A stretch of 64,000 nt of DNA, taken from contig OZ220734.1 of assembly GCA_965116945.1 (NCBI GenBank), positions 1,426,001 to 1,490,000 of the forward strand, in the 5' to 3' direction. Shown piece after piece: positions 1 to 7,555 of the stretch (the first letter of the stretch is position 1; the number at the start of each line of letters is the position of its first letter). Origin of the DNA: Plut-88900 sp965116945. GTDB lineage: Bacteria > Chloroflexota > Dehalococcoidia > Plut-88900. Position numbers and translations under genes: made by a program. The notes under the pieces were generated by a model. It did not search any database and was not told the origin of the DNA. It saw nothing but the letters and a program-made list of their open reading frames with translations.

Positions 1-854
1 CCCTCCCAGCCGCTCAGGTATAGGGTCGCAATCACTGCCGAATAACCCACCAGCGCAATCCCTTCGGCCGTCAGGAACATGACGAACTTGACGCCGCTGT
101 ACTCAGTATGGATGCCGGCAATAATCTCGGATTCCGCTTCCGTCAGGTCAAACGGAGACCTGTTGAGCTCCGCAGAAACGGCCATGAAAAAGATGATGAA
201 CCCCAGGGGTTGGAACAGTATGAGTGGCCAACTGCTCTGGACCCCGACGATGTCGTTCAGGGCCATGGACCCTGCTATCAACACTACTCCCATGATGGAA
301 ATGACCAGCGGTATCTCGTAGCTGACGAGCTGGGCCACGGCTCTCATGGCGCCGAACAGCGCATACTTGTTGTTGGACGCCCAGCCGGCCATAAACACCC
401 CTACGGTCTCGAATGCCGTGACGGCGACAATAAACAGTATTCCCACGTTGAGGTTGGTCAGGTAGGTCTCACCCCCGAACGGGATAACAGTGAACATGAG
501 AAGGGCCGGGGCCATCACGGCCACAGGGGCAAGGGTGAAGACAAGCTTGTCGGCTCCCCGAGGAATGATGTCCTCTTTGGTCATGATCTTTATCGCATCG
601 GCTATGGGCTGCAGAAGACCAAATGGCCCGACCCTGTTCGGCCCGACCCTGTTCTGGAACCTTCCCAGCAGCCGCCGCTCGACGTAGATCAGCAGTGGGA
701 CCAGCACCATTGGCAAGTTGATGAGAACCAGTGCACTAAGGAAGCCGAGCACAAGGTAGATTACCCACCCCTCCGCCGAGTCCGGGATGATGGCTTCAAT
801 CCAGCCGCGGATGACCTCTCCCAGTTCTCTCCAGAGTTCGTAGAACCAGTCCAC
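1..854 (-). CDS. nuoH: NADH-quinone oxidoreductase subunit H, C-terminus cut by window edge
   Basis: Membrane-arm subunit of respiratory complex I that forms the quinone-entry chamber beside NuoB and NuoD. I translated the minus strand from a GTG whose first base is the last base of the nuoD stop codon, giving an unbroken frame to base 1. It shows the NuoH signatures YVERRLLGRFQNRVGPNR, DAIKIMTKEDIIP and, near the window edge, AELNRSPFDLTEAESEI. Several hydrophobic helices alternate with these loops. The family usually runs 330-400 residues, so roughly 50 or more residues lie outside the window. Fifth gene of the nuoA-B-C-D-H run and translationally coupled to nuoD. Confidence 0.95.
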   Translation of the reverse strand, partial: MDWFYELWRELGEVIRGWIEAIIPDSAEGWVIYLVLGFLSALVLINLPMVLVPLLIYVERRLLGRFQNRVGPNRVGPFGLLQPIADAIKIMTKEDIIPRGADKLVFTLAPVAVMAPALLMFTVIPFGGETYLTNLNVGILFIVAVTAFETVGVFMAGWASNNKYALFGAMRAVAQLVSYEIPLVISIMGVVLIAGSMALNDIVGVQSSWPLILFQPLGFIIFFMAVSAELNRSPFDLTEAESEIIAGIHTEYSGVKFVMFLTAEGIALVGYSAVIATLYLSGWE

Positions 855-1957
855 TACCTGTCCACCTCACCCATGTTTATATCCACGCTCCCCAGGATGA
901 CAATCAAGTCTGCTAGCTTCCACCCGAGGGAGAGTTCCCGCAAGACTGTCAGGTTGATGAAGGAAGGGGCGCGAATCTTGCACCGATATGGCGATATCGC
1001 GCCATCGCTTACGAGATAGAACCCGAGCTCACCCTTGGGCGCCTCAACGTGCGCGTAAGCCTCGCCCTTCGGAGGCCTGATCAGCGCCGGCGCCTTCGCC
1101 CTGAAGGGCCCTTCGGGTATCTGCTCCATGGCTTGCTTAACGATTCGAACGCTCTCCCGCATCTCTTCCAGCCGCACCAGGAACCGGTCGTACGTGTCCC
1201 CCGTAGGCCCGACCGGAACGTCAAACTCAAACCTGTCGTACACCTCGTAGGGGTCCGCCTTGCGAAGGTCCCAGTTCACCCCCGAAGCCCTCAGCATCGG
1301 CCCCGATACCGAGGCGTTGATTGCGGTCTCGGGCGGAAGGATGGCCATGTCTTTCGTGCGGGAAATGATGATCTCGTTCTCGCGAAGCAAGGCTTCATAC
1401 TCATCGATGTAGCCTGGCATCTCGTTGATGAACTTGACCAGGGCAGGCGTGAACTCGGGCGGCAGGTCTCCGCTCACGCCGCCAATACGCATGTAGGAGT
1501 AGGTGATCCGGGCGCCGCATACCATCTCGAAAAGGTCGAGGATCTTTTCCCGCTCCCGGAACATGTACATGAGTGGGGTAGCCAGCGCCCCGAGGTCGTT
1601 GATCAGGAAACCCAGGGCCATGCAGTGGCTGGCGATGCGCATCAGTTCCGCCATGATCACCCGGATGTACATCGCCCTTTCGGGGGGCTCAATGCCCGAC
1701 AGTTTCTCCGCCGCCAGCACGTATGCCAGGTTGTTGGACATCGAGGCCAGGTAGTCCAGCCTGTCGGTGAGCGTGATGATCTGGGTGTAGGTGCGCTCTT
1801 CAGCCAGCTTCTCGGTCCCGCGGTGCAGGTAGCCGAAGACCGGTTCCAGGTCGGTCACAACCTCGCCATCAAACGTGACTCGCATCCGGAACACACCGTG
1901 CGTGCTCGGGTGCTGGGGCCCGATGTTGACCATTACTTCTTCGGTCTTAAGCGTCAC
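854..1957 (-). CDS. nuoD: NADH-quinone oxidoreductase subunit D (49 kDa type)
   Basis: Peripheral-arm subunit that, with NuoB, builds the quinone reduction site of complex I. The 367-residue product has the family start signature GPQHPSTHG at residues 13-21 and ends with the family's terminal motif DINMGEVDR. The length is normal. It lies downstream of nuoC with a 58-base gap and overlaps the nuoH GTG start by one base, which indicates one mRNA. nuoE, nuoF and nuoG, which follow nuoD in many proteobacterial operons, are absent here, so this resembles the 11-subunit layout. Confidence 0.97.
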   Translation of the reverse strand: MTLKTEEVMVNIGPQHPSTHGVFRMRVTFDGEVVTDLEPVFGYLHRGTEKLAEERTYTQIITLTDRLDYLASMSNNLAYVLAAEKLSGIEPPERAMYIRVIMAELMRIASHCMALGFLINDLGALATPLMYMFREREKILDLFEMVCGARITYSYMRIGGVSGDLPPEFTPALVKFINEMPGYIDEYEALLRENEIIISRTKDMAILPPETAINASVSGPMLRASGVNWDLRKADPYEVYDRFEFDVPVGPTGDTYDRFLVRLEEMRESVRIVKQAMEQIPEGPFRAKAPALIRPPKGEAYAHVEAPKGELGFYLVSDGAISPYRCKIRAPSFINLTVLRELSLGWKLADLIVILGSVDINMGEVDR

Positions 1958-2015
1958 TCTTTTCCCTGCTCAAAGGTTGCATATATTGTGTAGCTGATTG
2001 AAATCAACACGATTT

Positions 2016-2462
2016 CTAAGCGGTCGTGAAATCCTTCCGGTGCGGGTGCCCCGGGAATCCCTCCCAAAGCAGGATACGCTTCAGGTCGGGGTGCCCTTCG
2101 AAGGCGATGCCCATCAGGTCATATACTTCCCGTTCCTGTAACACAGCACCTTCCCATATTCCTGTAACTGATGGGACCGACGGTGATTCCCGGGAATCGG
2201 TGTTGGCCTTGAGTACTACCGAGTGATTGTGCTTGATCGAGACCAGGTGGTATACCAACTCGAAGTGGTCTATGTAGTCCACTCCCGTTATGCCGACAAG
2301 AAAGTCGAATGCCAGATCCGGCTCCTCAAAACAATGCCTAGCCACATATGATAGGGCATTGGGGTTGACTACCAGCGCCTCGCCGCCGTCATCCACGACA
2401 GCATCGGGAAACCGGTCCCGTATCTGCTGACCCAATTCTTTGACGTTAAGCTGGATGGTCAC
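2016..2462 (-). CDS. nuoC: NADH-quinone oxidoreductase subunit C (30 kDa type)
   Basis: Structural subunit of the complex I peripheral arm, docking next to NuoD. The 148-residue protein carries the family signature in which an acidic YDLMGI block is followed by FEGHPDLKRILL (residues about 115-132). It is a separate gene, not a NuoCD fusion. It starts 6 bases after the nuoB stop, consistent with one operon. The length is slightly short but within the range of stand-alone NuoC proteins. Confidence 0.95.
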   Translation of the reverse strand: MTIQLNVKELGQQIRDRFPDAVVDDGGEALVVNPNALSYVARHCFEEPDLAFDFLVGITGVDYIDHFELVYHLVSIKHNHSVVLKANTDSRESPSVPSVTGIWEGAVLQEREVYDLMGIAFEGHPDLKRILLWEGFPGHPHRKDFTTA

Positions 2463-2468
2463 TTGAGG

Positions 2469-3083
2469 CTAGCTCTTCGCCTTAACAATACTGTACTTCT
2501 TGATCTTTTCCTGGAGTTGCATCAGCCCATAAAGGAGGGCGTCGGGGCGAGGGGGACAGCCCGGCACATACACGTCCACCGGAACGATCCTGTTTACCCC
2601 CGGCACCACCGAATACGATTCATAATACGGACCGCCCGAGGTTGCGCATACGCCCATCGAAATGACCCACTTGGGGTCGGCCATCTGTTCATAAATCCTC
2701 TTGACGGGCACAGCCATCTTCCAGGTTAGTGTCCCTGCCACGATCATCAGGTCAGCCTGCCGAGGTGTGGCACGAAACGCCTCCGCCCCAAATCGGGCAA
2801 TATCGTATCGGGCCATTGCGGCGCCTATCATCTCGAAAGAGCAACAAGCCAACCCGAATGTTAGGGGCCATACCGCATTCCTACGTCCCCAATTGAGGAT
2901 ATAGTCGACGCTCGTGACGAGGATATTGCGCTTCAGGTCGGCAGGGACCTCGATAACGGGGTCTGGGTTGGGAAATTGGGATGCCGCCTTGAGGGCGTTG
3001 ACTTCTTCCCCTTCGGCCAGGTCCAGTGCCTGCACGTCAATGGAAGTTCCCAGTATTGGGAGGTTGCTCTTATTGCTCTGCAT
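2469..3083 (-). CDS. nuoB: NADH-quinone oxidoreductase subunit B
   Basis: Carries the terminal iron-sulfur cluster N2 that reduces quinone. In the 204-residue product the four expected ligands are visible: Cys80 and Cys81 in FGLACCSFEM, Cys146 in GVCATSGGPYY and Cys176 in VPGCPPRPDALL. The N-terminal 45 residues are an acidic extension before the conserved domain. It follows nuoA by 3 bases and precedes nuoC by 6, so the three genes are tightly packed. Confidence 0.97.
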   Translation of the reverse strand: MQSNKSNLPILGTSIDVQALDLAEGEEVNALKAASQFPNPDPVIEVPADLKRNILVTSVDYILNWGRRNAVWPLTFGLACCSFEMIGAAMARYDIARFGAEAFRATPRQADLMIVAGTLTWKMAVPVKRIYEQMADPKWVISMGVCATSGGPYYESYSVVPGVNRIVPVDVYVPGCPPRPDALLYGLMQLQEKIKKYSIVKAKS

Positions 3084-3086
3084 GGC

Positions 3087-3497
3087 TTAGCTCCACTCCA
3101 ACGCTTTCTTCCGCCAAGCGTAGAAGTAACCGATGAGAAGAATCACTATGAAGATGCCCATCTCGATCAGGCCGAAGAGCTTGAGTTGGTCGAGATGCAC
3201 TGCCCAAGGGAACAGGAAGATAACCTCTACGTCGAAAATGACAAATAGCAGGGCGATGAAGTAGTACCGGAAGTTGAACCGGACCCACGAACCGCCTACC
3301 GGCCGCATCCCCGACTCATAGGTATCCAGCTTGACCTCTGTGGGGTTCTTTGGCCTGATCCTCACCAGGGACAAAGCCCACGGCATCAGGATCATGGATA
3401 TGGGGATAAAGGTAGCCAGGATTAGGTAGAGACCTATATAGCCATAGTCGGCCAGCACCCAAAGCCTCCCCGGAAAAAGCTGGCCCGAATATAGCAT
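3087..3497 (-). CDS. nuoA: NADH-quinone oxidoreductase subunit A
   Basis: Small membrane subunit of complex I at the arm junction. I place the start at an internal ATG (product MLYSGQLF..., 136 residues) because the 16 upstream in-frame residues are not typical of the family. Three hydrophobic helices are visible, with the conserved KNPTEVKLDTYESGM loop between helices 1 and 2, and FDVEVIFLFPWA in helix 2. First gene of the nuo operon. The 147-base gap to the divergent metallo-hydrolase gene should hold the operon promoter, but I could not identify clear hexamers. Confidence 0.93.
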   Translation of the reverse strand: MLYSGQLFPGRLWVLADYGYIGLYLILATFIPISMILMPWALSLVRIRPKNPTEVKLDTYESGMRPVGGSWVRFNFRYYFIALLFVIFDVEVIFLFPWAVHLDQLKLFGLIEMGIFIVILLIGYFYAWRKKALEWS

Positions 3498-3643
3498 GGG
3501 GGGGTGGTAGGCCGCAAGTGAAACGCCGCACAATGGTGCTTTCACTCATCCTGCTGAATACAGTGGGGAAATGGGCTGTTGACGCCCCCCGCCCCACCAG
3601 TTAGATTGATCCCCATACCTGCCAAGAGGAATCCCAACACAAA

Positions 3644-4270
3644 ATGATCTTAAGAGTAGTAGTAGTCGGCCCGTACCAGGAAAATACTTACATCATTGGC
3701 TCCGACGAGACCCAGGAAGCCGCCATCATCGACGCCGGCGCCGAATGGCAGGCTATCATGAACGCCGTTGAGGACTCGGGCCTTACCGTCAAATACCTCC
3801 TAACCACCCACGGACACGAAGACCACATAGGCGCAGTCGCAGACATGGTGGATGCCACCAATGCTCCATTCGCCATTCACCAGAACGATGCCTACATGAT
3901 TGAAAAGCCCCCCGACACCTCATCAATTATCCCCGGATTCCGCAACCCACCCGAGCCCGACCTCTTTCTCGAAGAAGGTGACACTGTTGAAATCGGCGAC
4001 CTCTCCTTGTCCGTCATCGAGACCCATGGCCACACACCCGGCGGAATTTCTTACTACGGCCACGGACTCGTCTTCACCGGAGACACCCTCTTCCGGGGCA
4101 GCGTGGGACGAACCGACTTCGAAGGCGGCAACTGGGAGCAGCTCATCGATAGTATCAAGACCAAACTACTACCCCTACCAGACGACACCGTAGTCCTCCC
4201 GGGCCACGGGCCCCACTCCAGCATCGGCGCCGAGGCCCAGTGGAACCCCTTCCTACGCGAGACTCCCTAA
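3644..4270 (+). CDS. MBL-fold metallo-hydrolase, glyoxalase II-like
   Basis: Probable cytoplasmic zinc hydrolase of the metallo-beta-lactamase superfamily, of the short glyoxalase II-like type. The 208-residue protein has the metal-binding HxHxDH signature at 56-61 (HGHEDH), His130 in ETHGHTPGG, Asp147 in FTGDTLF and a late histidine in LPGHGPHSS. The C-terminal substrate-binding domain of true glyoxalase II is absent, so the natural substrate (a thioester or other) is open. It is divergent from the nuo operon and is followed 25 bases later by an LLM oxidoreductase gene, possibly co-transcribed. Confidence 0.88.
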   Translation: MILRVVVVGPYQENTYIIGSDETQEAAIIDAGAEWQAIMNAVEDSGLTVKYLLTTHGHEDHIGAVADMVDATNAPFAIHQNDAYMIEKPPDTSSIIPGFRNPPEPDLFLEEGDTVEIGDLSLSVIETHGHTPGGISYYGHGLVFTGDTLFRGSVGRTDFEGGNWEQLIDSIKTKLLPLPDDTVVLPGHGPHSSIGAEAQWNPFLRETP

Positions 4271-4295
4271 CACTGCAAAGAACATAGGTGACAGC

Positions 4296-5297
4296 ATGGA
4301 ATTTGGTCTAAACCTCCGTAACTTCATGGCCGACCCCATCGTACCCGTCCACGACCAGATCGAAGAGACTTCAGAACTGCTGTCCTTCGGAGAGCAGCTG
4401 GGCTTTTGGGGAGGCTATGCCCCCGAGCACTGGGTCTCCCACCCGAGCCGCTGGGTACACCCCATGCCCCTGTTGGGCAAGTTCGCCGCTGCCACCTCCT
4501 CCATCAGGCTGATCACCGGGGTCCTCCTAATGCCCCTCCACAACCCGGTCGATATTGCGGAGCAGACTACGGCTCTGGACCAGATAAGCAATGGGCGATT
4601 CATCCTGGGCCTTGGGCTCGGCTACAGGGAAAAGGAGTTGGAGATTGTCGGGTCGAACCGCAAGGAACGGGTCGGCCGGCTCACCGAGTCCGTGGAGCTT
4701 ATGAAGTTGCTCTGGTCGGGTGAAGAAGTTACGTATCGGGGCCGGTATTTCAGGGCAACTGGTGCCCAGGTCGGCATAACGCCCGTTCAGTCCCCCCACC
4801 CCCCAATATGGCTCGCCTGCCAAGGTCCACGGGCCGCAGCCCGTGCAGCCCGCATCGCGGACGCGTGCCTCGTCGGACCATACGTGAGCTGGGCCGACCA
4901 CGAGGCCCTGTCCAAGATCTACTGGGACGAACTGGAACAAGCTGATTCGGGTGCTGATGGCTTCTACGCCGGTCATCGCTGCATAAGCGTGGCAGGCGAT
5001 CGTGAAACGGCCATTAGACAGGCCCGTGAAAGTGCCGAGAATACAGCGAGGCTGTATGGCGCCTGGGGCATGCAGGAGAAGACTGCCGTGGATCTGGGCC
5101 TCGACAAGTTGCGTAACCTGGAAGAATGGGCTGCCGTAGGCAGACCGGAGGAGTGCGCAGAATTCATCGCCGAGCAGCGGGACAACTCCCGCTCGGGCTA
5201 CATGGCCTTCACCTTCCTCAACCTCCCCGACGGGCTCCCCGCCCGACGCGAATACCTGCAACTCGTCTGGGAAGACGTCTTTGCGCGGGTAGGCTAG
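4296..5297 (+). CDS. LLM class flavin-dependent oxidoreductase
   Basis: Member of the bacterial luciferase-like family, using FMN or F420 in a TIM-barrel. The 333-residue protein has the family pattern: N-terminal strand MEFGLNLR, the central NGRFILGLGLGYREKE, the HPPIWLACQGPRAAARAAR segment and a C-terminal GRPEECAEFI block. Such enzymes oxidise organosulfur or recalcitrant organic compounds with reduced flavin. SAR202-type genomes are known for many paralogs. Which cofactor is used cannot be read from the sequence. It may share a transcript with the preceding hydrolase. Confidence 0.88.
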   Translation: MEFGLNLRNFMADPIVPVHDQIEETSELLSFGEQLGFWGGYAPEHWVSHPSRWVHPMPLLGKFAAATSSIRLITGVLLMPLHNPVDIAEQTTALDQISNGRFILGLGLGYREKELEIVGSNRKERVGRLTESVELMKLLWSGEEVTYRGRYFRATGAQVGITPVQSPHPPIWLACQGPRAAARAARIADACLVGPYVSWADHEALSKIYWDELEQADSGADGFYAGHRCISVAGDRETAIRQARESAENTARLYGAWGMQEKTAVDLGLDKLRNLEEWAAVGRPEECAEFIAEQRDNSRSGYMAFTFLNLPDGLPARREYLQLVWEDVFARVG

Positions 5298-5409
5298 GCT
5301 TTTGGATGGATGCTGCGGCCCGCTCTTAGATCGCTTTGTCGGTTGGGTCGTCGCGCTCTAACGTCGAAGGCCGGCGCGTAGTCCCAATTACCCGCAAGCG
5401 TACGGGTTG

Positions 5410-6147
5410 TTATTGGGCAGCCTCGATAGCCGAGAGCGCCATTTGTCTGCCCCCGATAGCCGGAGGTGAAATGATCCGGTCCGCCCCCGCCCGCCGCAGT
5501 TTCTCCTCTGCCTCCGGATACGAAGCCCGTGCCACGATTCGAAGGCCCGGATTGAGACCTCGAGCCGTCAGAGAGATGTAGACGTTTTCGCTGTCCTCTC
5601 CCGCGGTCGCCAGGAGACCCGACGCCTCAGTTACCCGCGCTGCCAGCAGGTCGGCGTCCCTGGTCGCATCGCCCTGCAGACAAAGTAGGCCTTGTTCCTC
5701 CGCTTCGGACAACGCCTCCGGGTCCTTGTCCATTACGATGAGGGGAGTCGAATTCTCTCGAAGCGTCGACGCCACTGCTGCCCCGACTCGCCCGTAACCA
5801 CAGATGATGTAGTGTCCCTTCAGTTTCGACATACGCCTCCTGAATCTTCGCCTTCGGACCAACAGGCCTACTATCTCGTGCGCCACGGCCGCATTTACCA
5901 CGCTGGTCAGGATGTACAACATCACCCCGACCCCCACGATCATCAGGAAAATGGTAAAGATGCGTCCGCCCGTGGAAAGGGGATGGACTTCTTCATAGCC
6001 GACGGTGGTGAACGTAAGGATGGTCATGTACGCGGCATCCAGCAGCGACCACCCCTCTATCAGCATATACCCCGCTATGCCGATGCCCACCAGCAGCGCC
6101 AGGGCTATAACCCCCCTCACCAGGTGACTCCTTAAAAATCTCAACAT
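5410..6147 (-). CDS. Two-TM potassium channel with RCK_N (TrkA-N) domain
   Basis: Membrane K+ channel of the Kch/MthK type. TM1 is at about residues 10-29, the pore helix and selectivity filter TVGY at 48-51, and TM2 at about 62-85. A basic linker (RRRRFRRR) leads into a Rossmann-type RCK_N domain with GYGRVG at 117-122 and Asp140 closing strand 2. At 245 residues it lacks the usual RCK_C ligand domain of about 90 residues. The stop codon is clean, so this may be a natural short form. It is convergent with the LLM oxidoreductase gene. Confidence 0.9.
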   Translation of the reverse strand: MLRFLRSHLVRGVIALALLVGIGIAGYMLIEGWSLLDAAYMTILTFTTVGYEEVHPLSTGGRIFTIFLMIVGVGVMLYILTSVVNAAVAHEIVGLLVRRRRFRRRMSKLKGHYIICGYGRVGAAVASTLRENSTPLIVMDKDPEALSEAEEQGLLCLQGDATRDADLLAARVTEASGLLATAGEDSENVYISLTARGLNPGLRIVARASYPEAEEKLRRAGADRIISPPAIGGRQMALSAIEAAQ

Positions 6148-6379
6148 GCGCTAACGTCGGCCACGAATCCCGCGGTTCGCTTCCCCGTCTAAATCTGTGA
6201 CCCGACCTGAGACTAACAAATCCGTTACCCAGCTAGCCACATCGCCGCCATTTGGATAGGCCAGTTCCTTTCGGGCCCGGCCCCGCGTTCAATCTCTGCG
6301 TGGGAGTTCACAATGGTCGAGGCAGGAGAAGAAAGGGTTGGTAGCGCAAACAGCTACTGATTGTGATGTAGTTGAGAAG

Positions 6380-6733
6380 TTAGCCGGACTTGATCGGACC
6401 TCGAACACTCCCACCACATACACTACACGGACCTAGCGGTATCATTGCTTCAGGGTCGGCGGGCCATAATTTCTCACCTTCGGTTACGCAACCCCTATGT
6501 CGATTGATGTGCATGTGGCCATCGACCACAATCACCCACTCATTCTGGTGTGCCTCCTTCTCGTTTTGTTCCCTAATCCTGCGTTGTTTCCGCATAAAGC
6601 AGTGACGCTTAAGTTGGGCAATAATCCTCCAAAACAACTTGAGGAGGAGGTATCGGTAGACGAATCCTATAACCCCCAGAACCAAAGCAGCTATGACACC
6701 TATCAAGACTCCCGTGGTGATGGTCTCAACCAT
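6380..6733 (-). CDS. Small membrane-anchored protein with a CxxC element, function unknown
   Basis: A 117-residue product not matched to any family. An N-terminal hydrophobic helix (about residues 5-27) is followed by a basic, charged stretch (RKQRRIREQNEKEAHQ). The C-terminal soluble part contains several His residues and one CSVCGG pair near the end. This fits a single-pass protein with a small cytoplasmic tail that could bind metal, but one CxxC is not a full zinc site. It sits alone between the K+ channel gene and tRNA-Glu. That it is coding is supported only by the coherent domain layout. Confidence 0.5.
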   Translation of the reverse strand: MVETITTGVLIGVIAALVLGVIGFVYRYLLLKLFWRIIAQLKRHCFMRKQRRIREQNEKEAHQNEWVIVVDGHMHINRHRGCVTEGEKLWPADPEAMIPLGPCSVCGGSVRGPIKSG

Positions 6734-6874
6734 TTGTCAGCTCTCGTTTTGGAAACTGAGGCGTTTATGCAGTAGAGGGCGCGTTCGCGATAGGGCGCAG
6801 CTAAACGATGGGGATACTATTAGAGGTAACTACAACTGACATTAATGGGCGGAGTAGCTAAATTTGGGAAGGGC

Positions 6875-6951
6875 TGGTAGCGCATACGGGATTCGAACCC
6901 GTGATCTCCGCCTTGAGAGGGCGGTGTCCTAGGCCGCTAGACGAATGCGCC
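6875..6951 (-). tRNA. tRNA-Glu (anticodon CUC)
   Basis: Reading the minus strand gives a full cloverleaf: acceptor GGCGCAT pairs with ATGCGCT (one G-U), and the anticodon stem CCGCC/GGCGG encloses the loop CTCTCAA, with anticodon CTC. The T arm is ACGGG TTCGAAT CCCGT. The 3' CCA is encoded. It decodes GAG. No intron is present. Confidence 0.97.
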
Positions 6952-7137
6952 CCGAGTGGCCTCATTTCGATACTAATTCAACTCTGCAATCCTAGTCAAC
7001 CTGCACGCCTCCACCCCAACTCCCATCTGTATTCTCCCGGCCTCTATCGCCACCGCCGACGTTTTCCAAATTCCCCTCCGCGCGGAAGGAACCAAACGCT
7101 ATTTCCTTCGTTATATAGGGCGTAGGAAATTTCATTC

Positions 7138-7161
7138 TCCCGGGCCTCTCGGGGCCCGGGA
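7138..7161. other. Strong GC hairpin in leader of small zinc-ribbon gene
   Basis: TCCCGGGCC and GGCCCGGGA form a 9-bp perfect stem with a 6-base loop, 40 bases before the 7201 start codon. No T-run follows, so an intrinsic terminator is doubtful. It may instead be a leader structure, or the end of a transcript entering from the left. Confidence 0.5.
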
Positions 7162-7200
7162 AAGCGTGTCCGATAGGCCGGTTCAGTAGGAGAAAGCAAG

Positions 7201-7395
7201 ATGTTCTGGCTAAAGGGTTGCCCATGGTGTGGCGGCGATCTGTTCTCAGACACCGATCTGTTCGGTTCCTACATCACCTGTTTCCAGTGCAGTCGGGACC
7301 TTAACGAGGCTGAAGTGGCGGTTTTGACCGCCCGCCGTACTCTGAAGGCTCAAAGCAGGTCGACAGCAGCACAGAACTTCAGGCCGGCCGCGTAG
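7201..7395 (+). CDS. Very small zinc-ribbon protein
   Basis: A 64-residue product with two CxxC knuckles, GCPWCGGDL at residues 6-14 and TCFQCSRDL about 20 residues later, as in a four-Cys zinc ribbon. A good ribosome site (TAGGAGAAAG) precedes the ATG and a strong hairpin follows the gene, so it looks like an independently transcribed unit. From memory, similar minute zinc-ribbon proteins recur in Dehalococcoidia-type genomes, often annotated hypothetical. It could bind nucleic acid or a protein partner. No function is assigned. Confidence 0.7.
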   Translation: MFWLKGCPWCGGDLFSDTDLFGSYITCFQCSRDLNEAEVAVLTARRTLKAQSRSTAAQNFRPAA

Positions 7396-7453
7396 GCTTT
7401 GAGTGCTGCTAAATTGAATAGATCGCTGTTGCTTCGATTGAAGCAGAATGGCT

Positions 7454-7484
7454 GGGGGTGATGCCTGACAAGGGCGTCACCCCC
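7454..7484 (+). terminator. Probable terminator after the small zinc-ribbon gene
   Basis: GGGGGTGA and TCACCCCC form an 8-bp stem around a loop that pairs further through GCC/GGC. It lies 60 bases after the zinc-ribbon stop and before the convergent FAD oxidoreductase. No clear T tract follows, so it could act in both directions or need help. Confidence 0.55.
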
Positions 7485-7555
7485 ACTGTATATCACTAGC
7501 GTCAAGACGAAATTTCCTCCACACCCGGGGTTCCATCGACCCGAAACCCTCCCCG

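Noticed and set aside
108..1019. Long plus-strand open frame opposite nuoH and nuoD
   Set aside because: It is the antisense of two certain complex I genes and its translation has no fold-like pattern.
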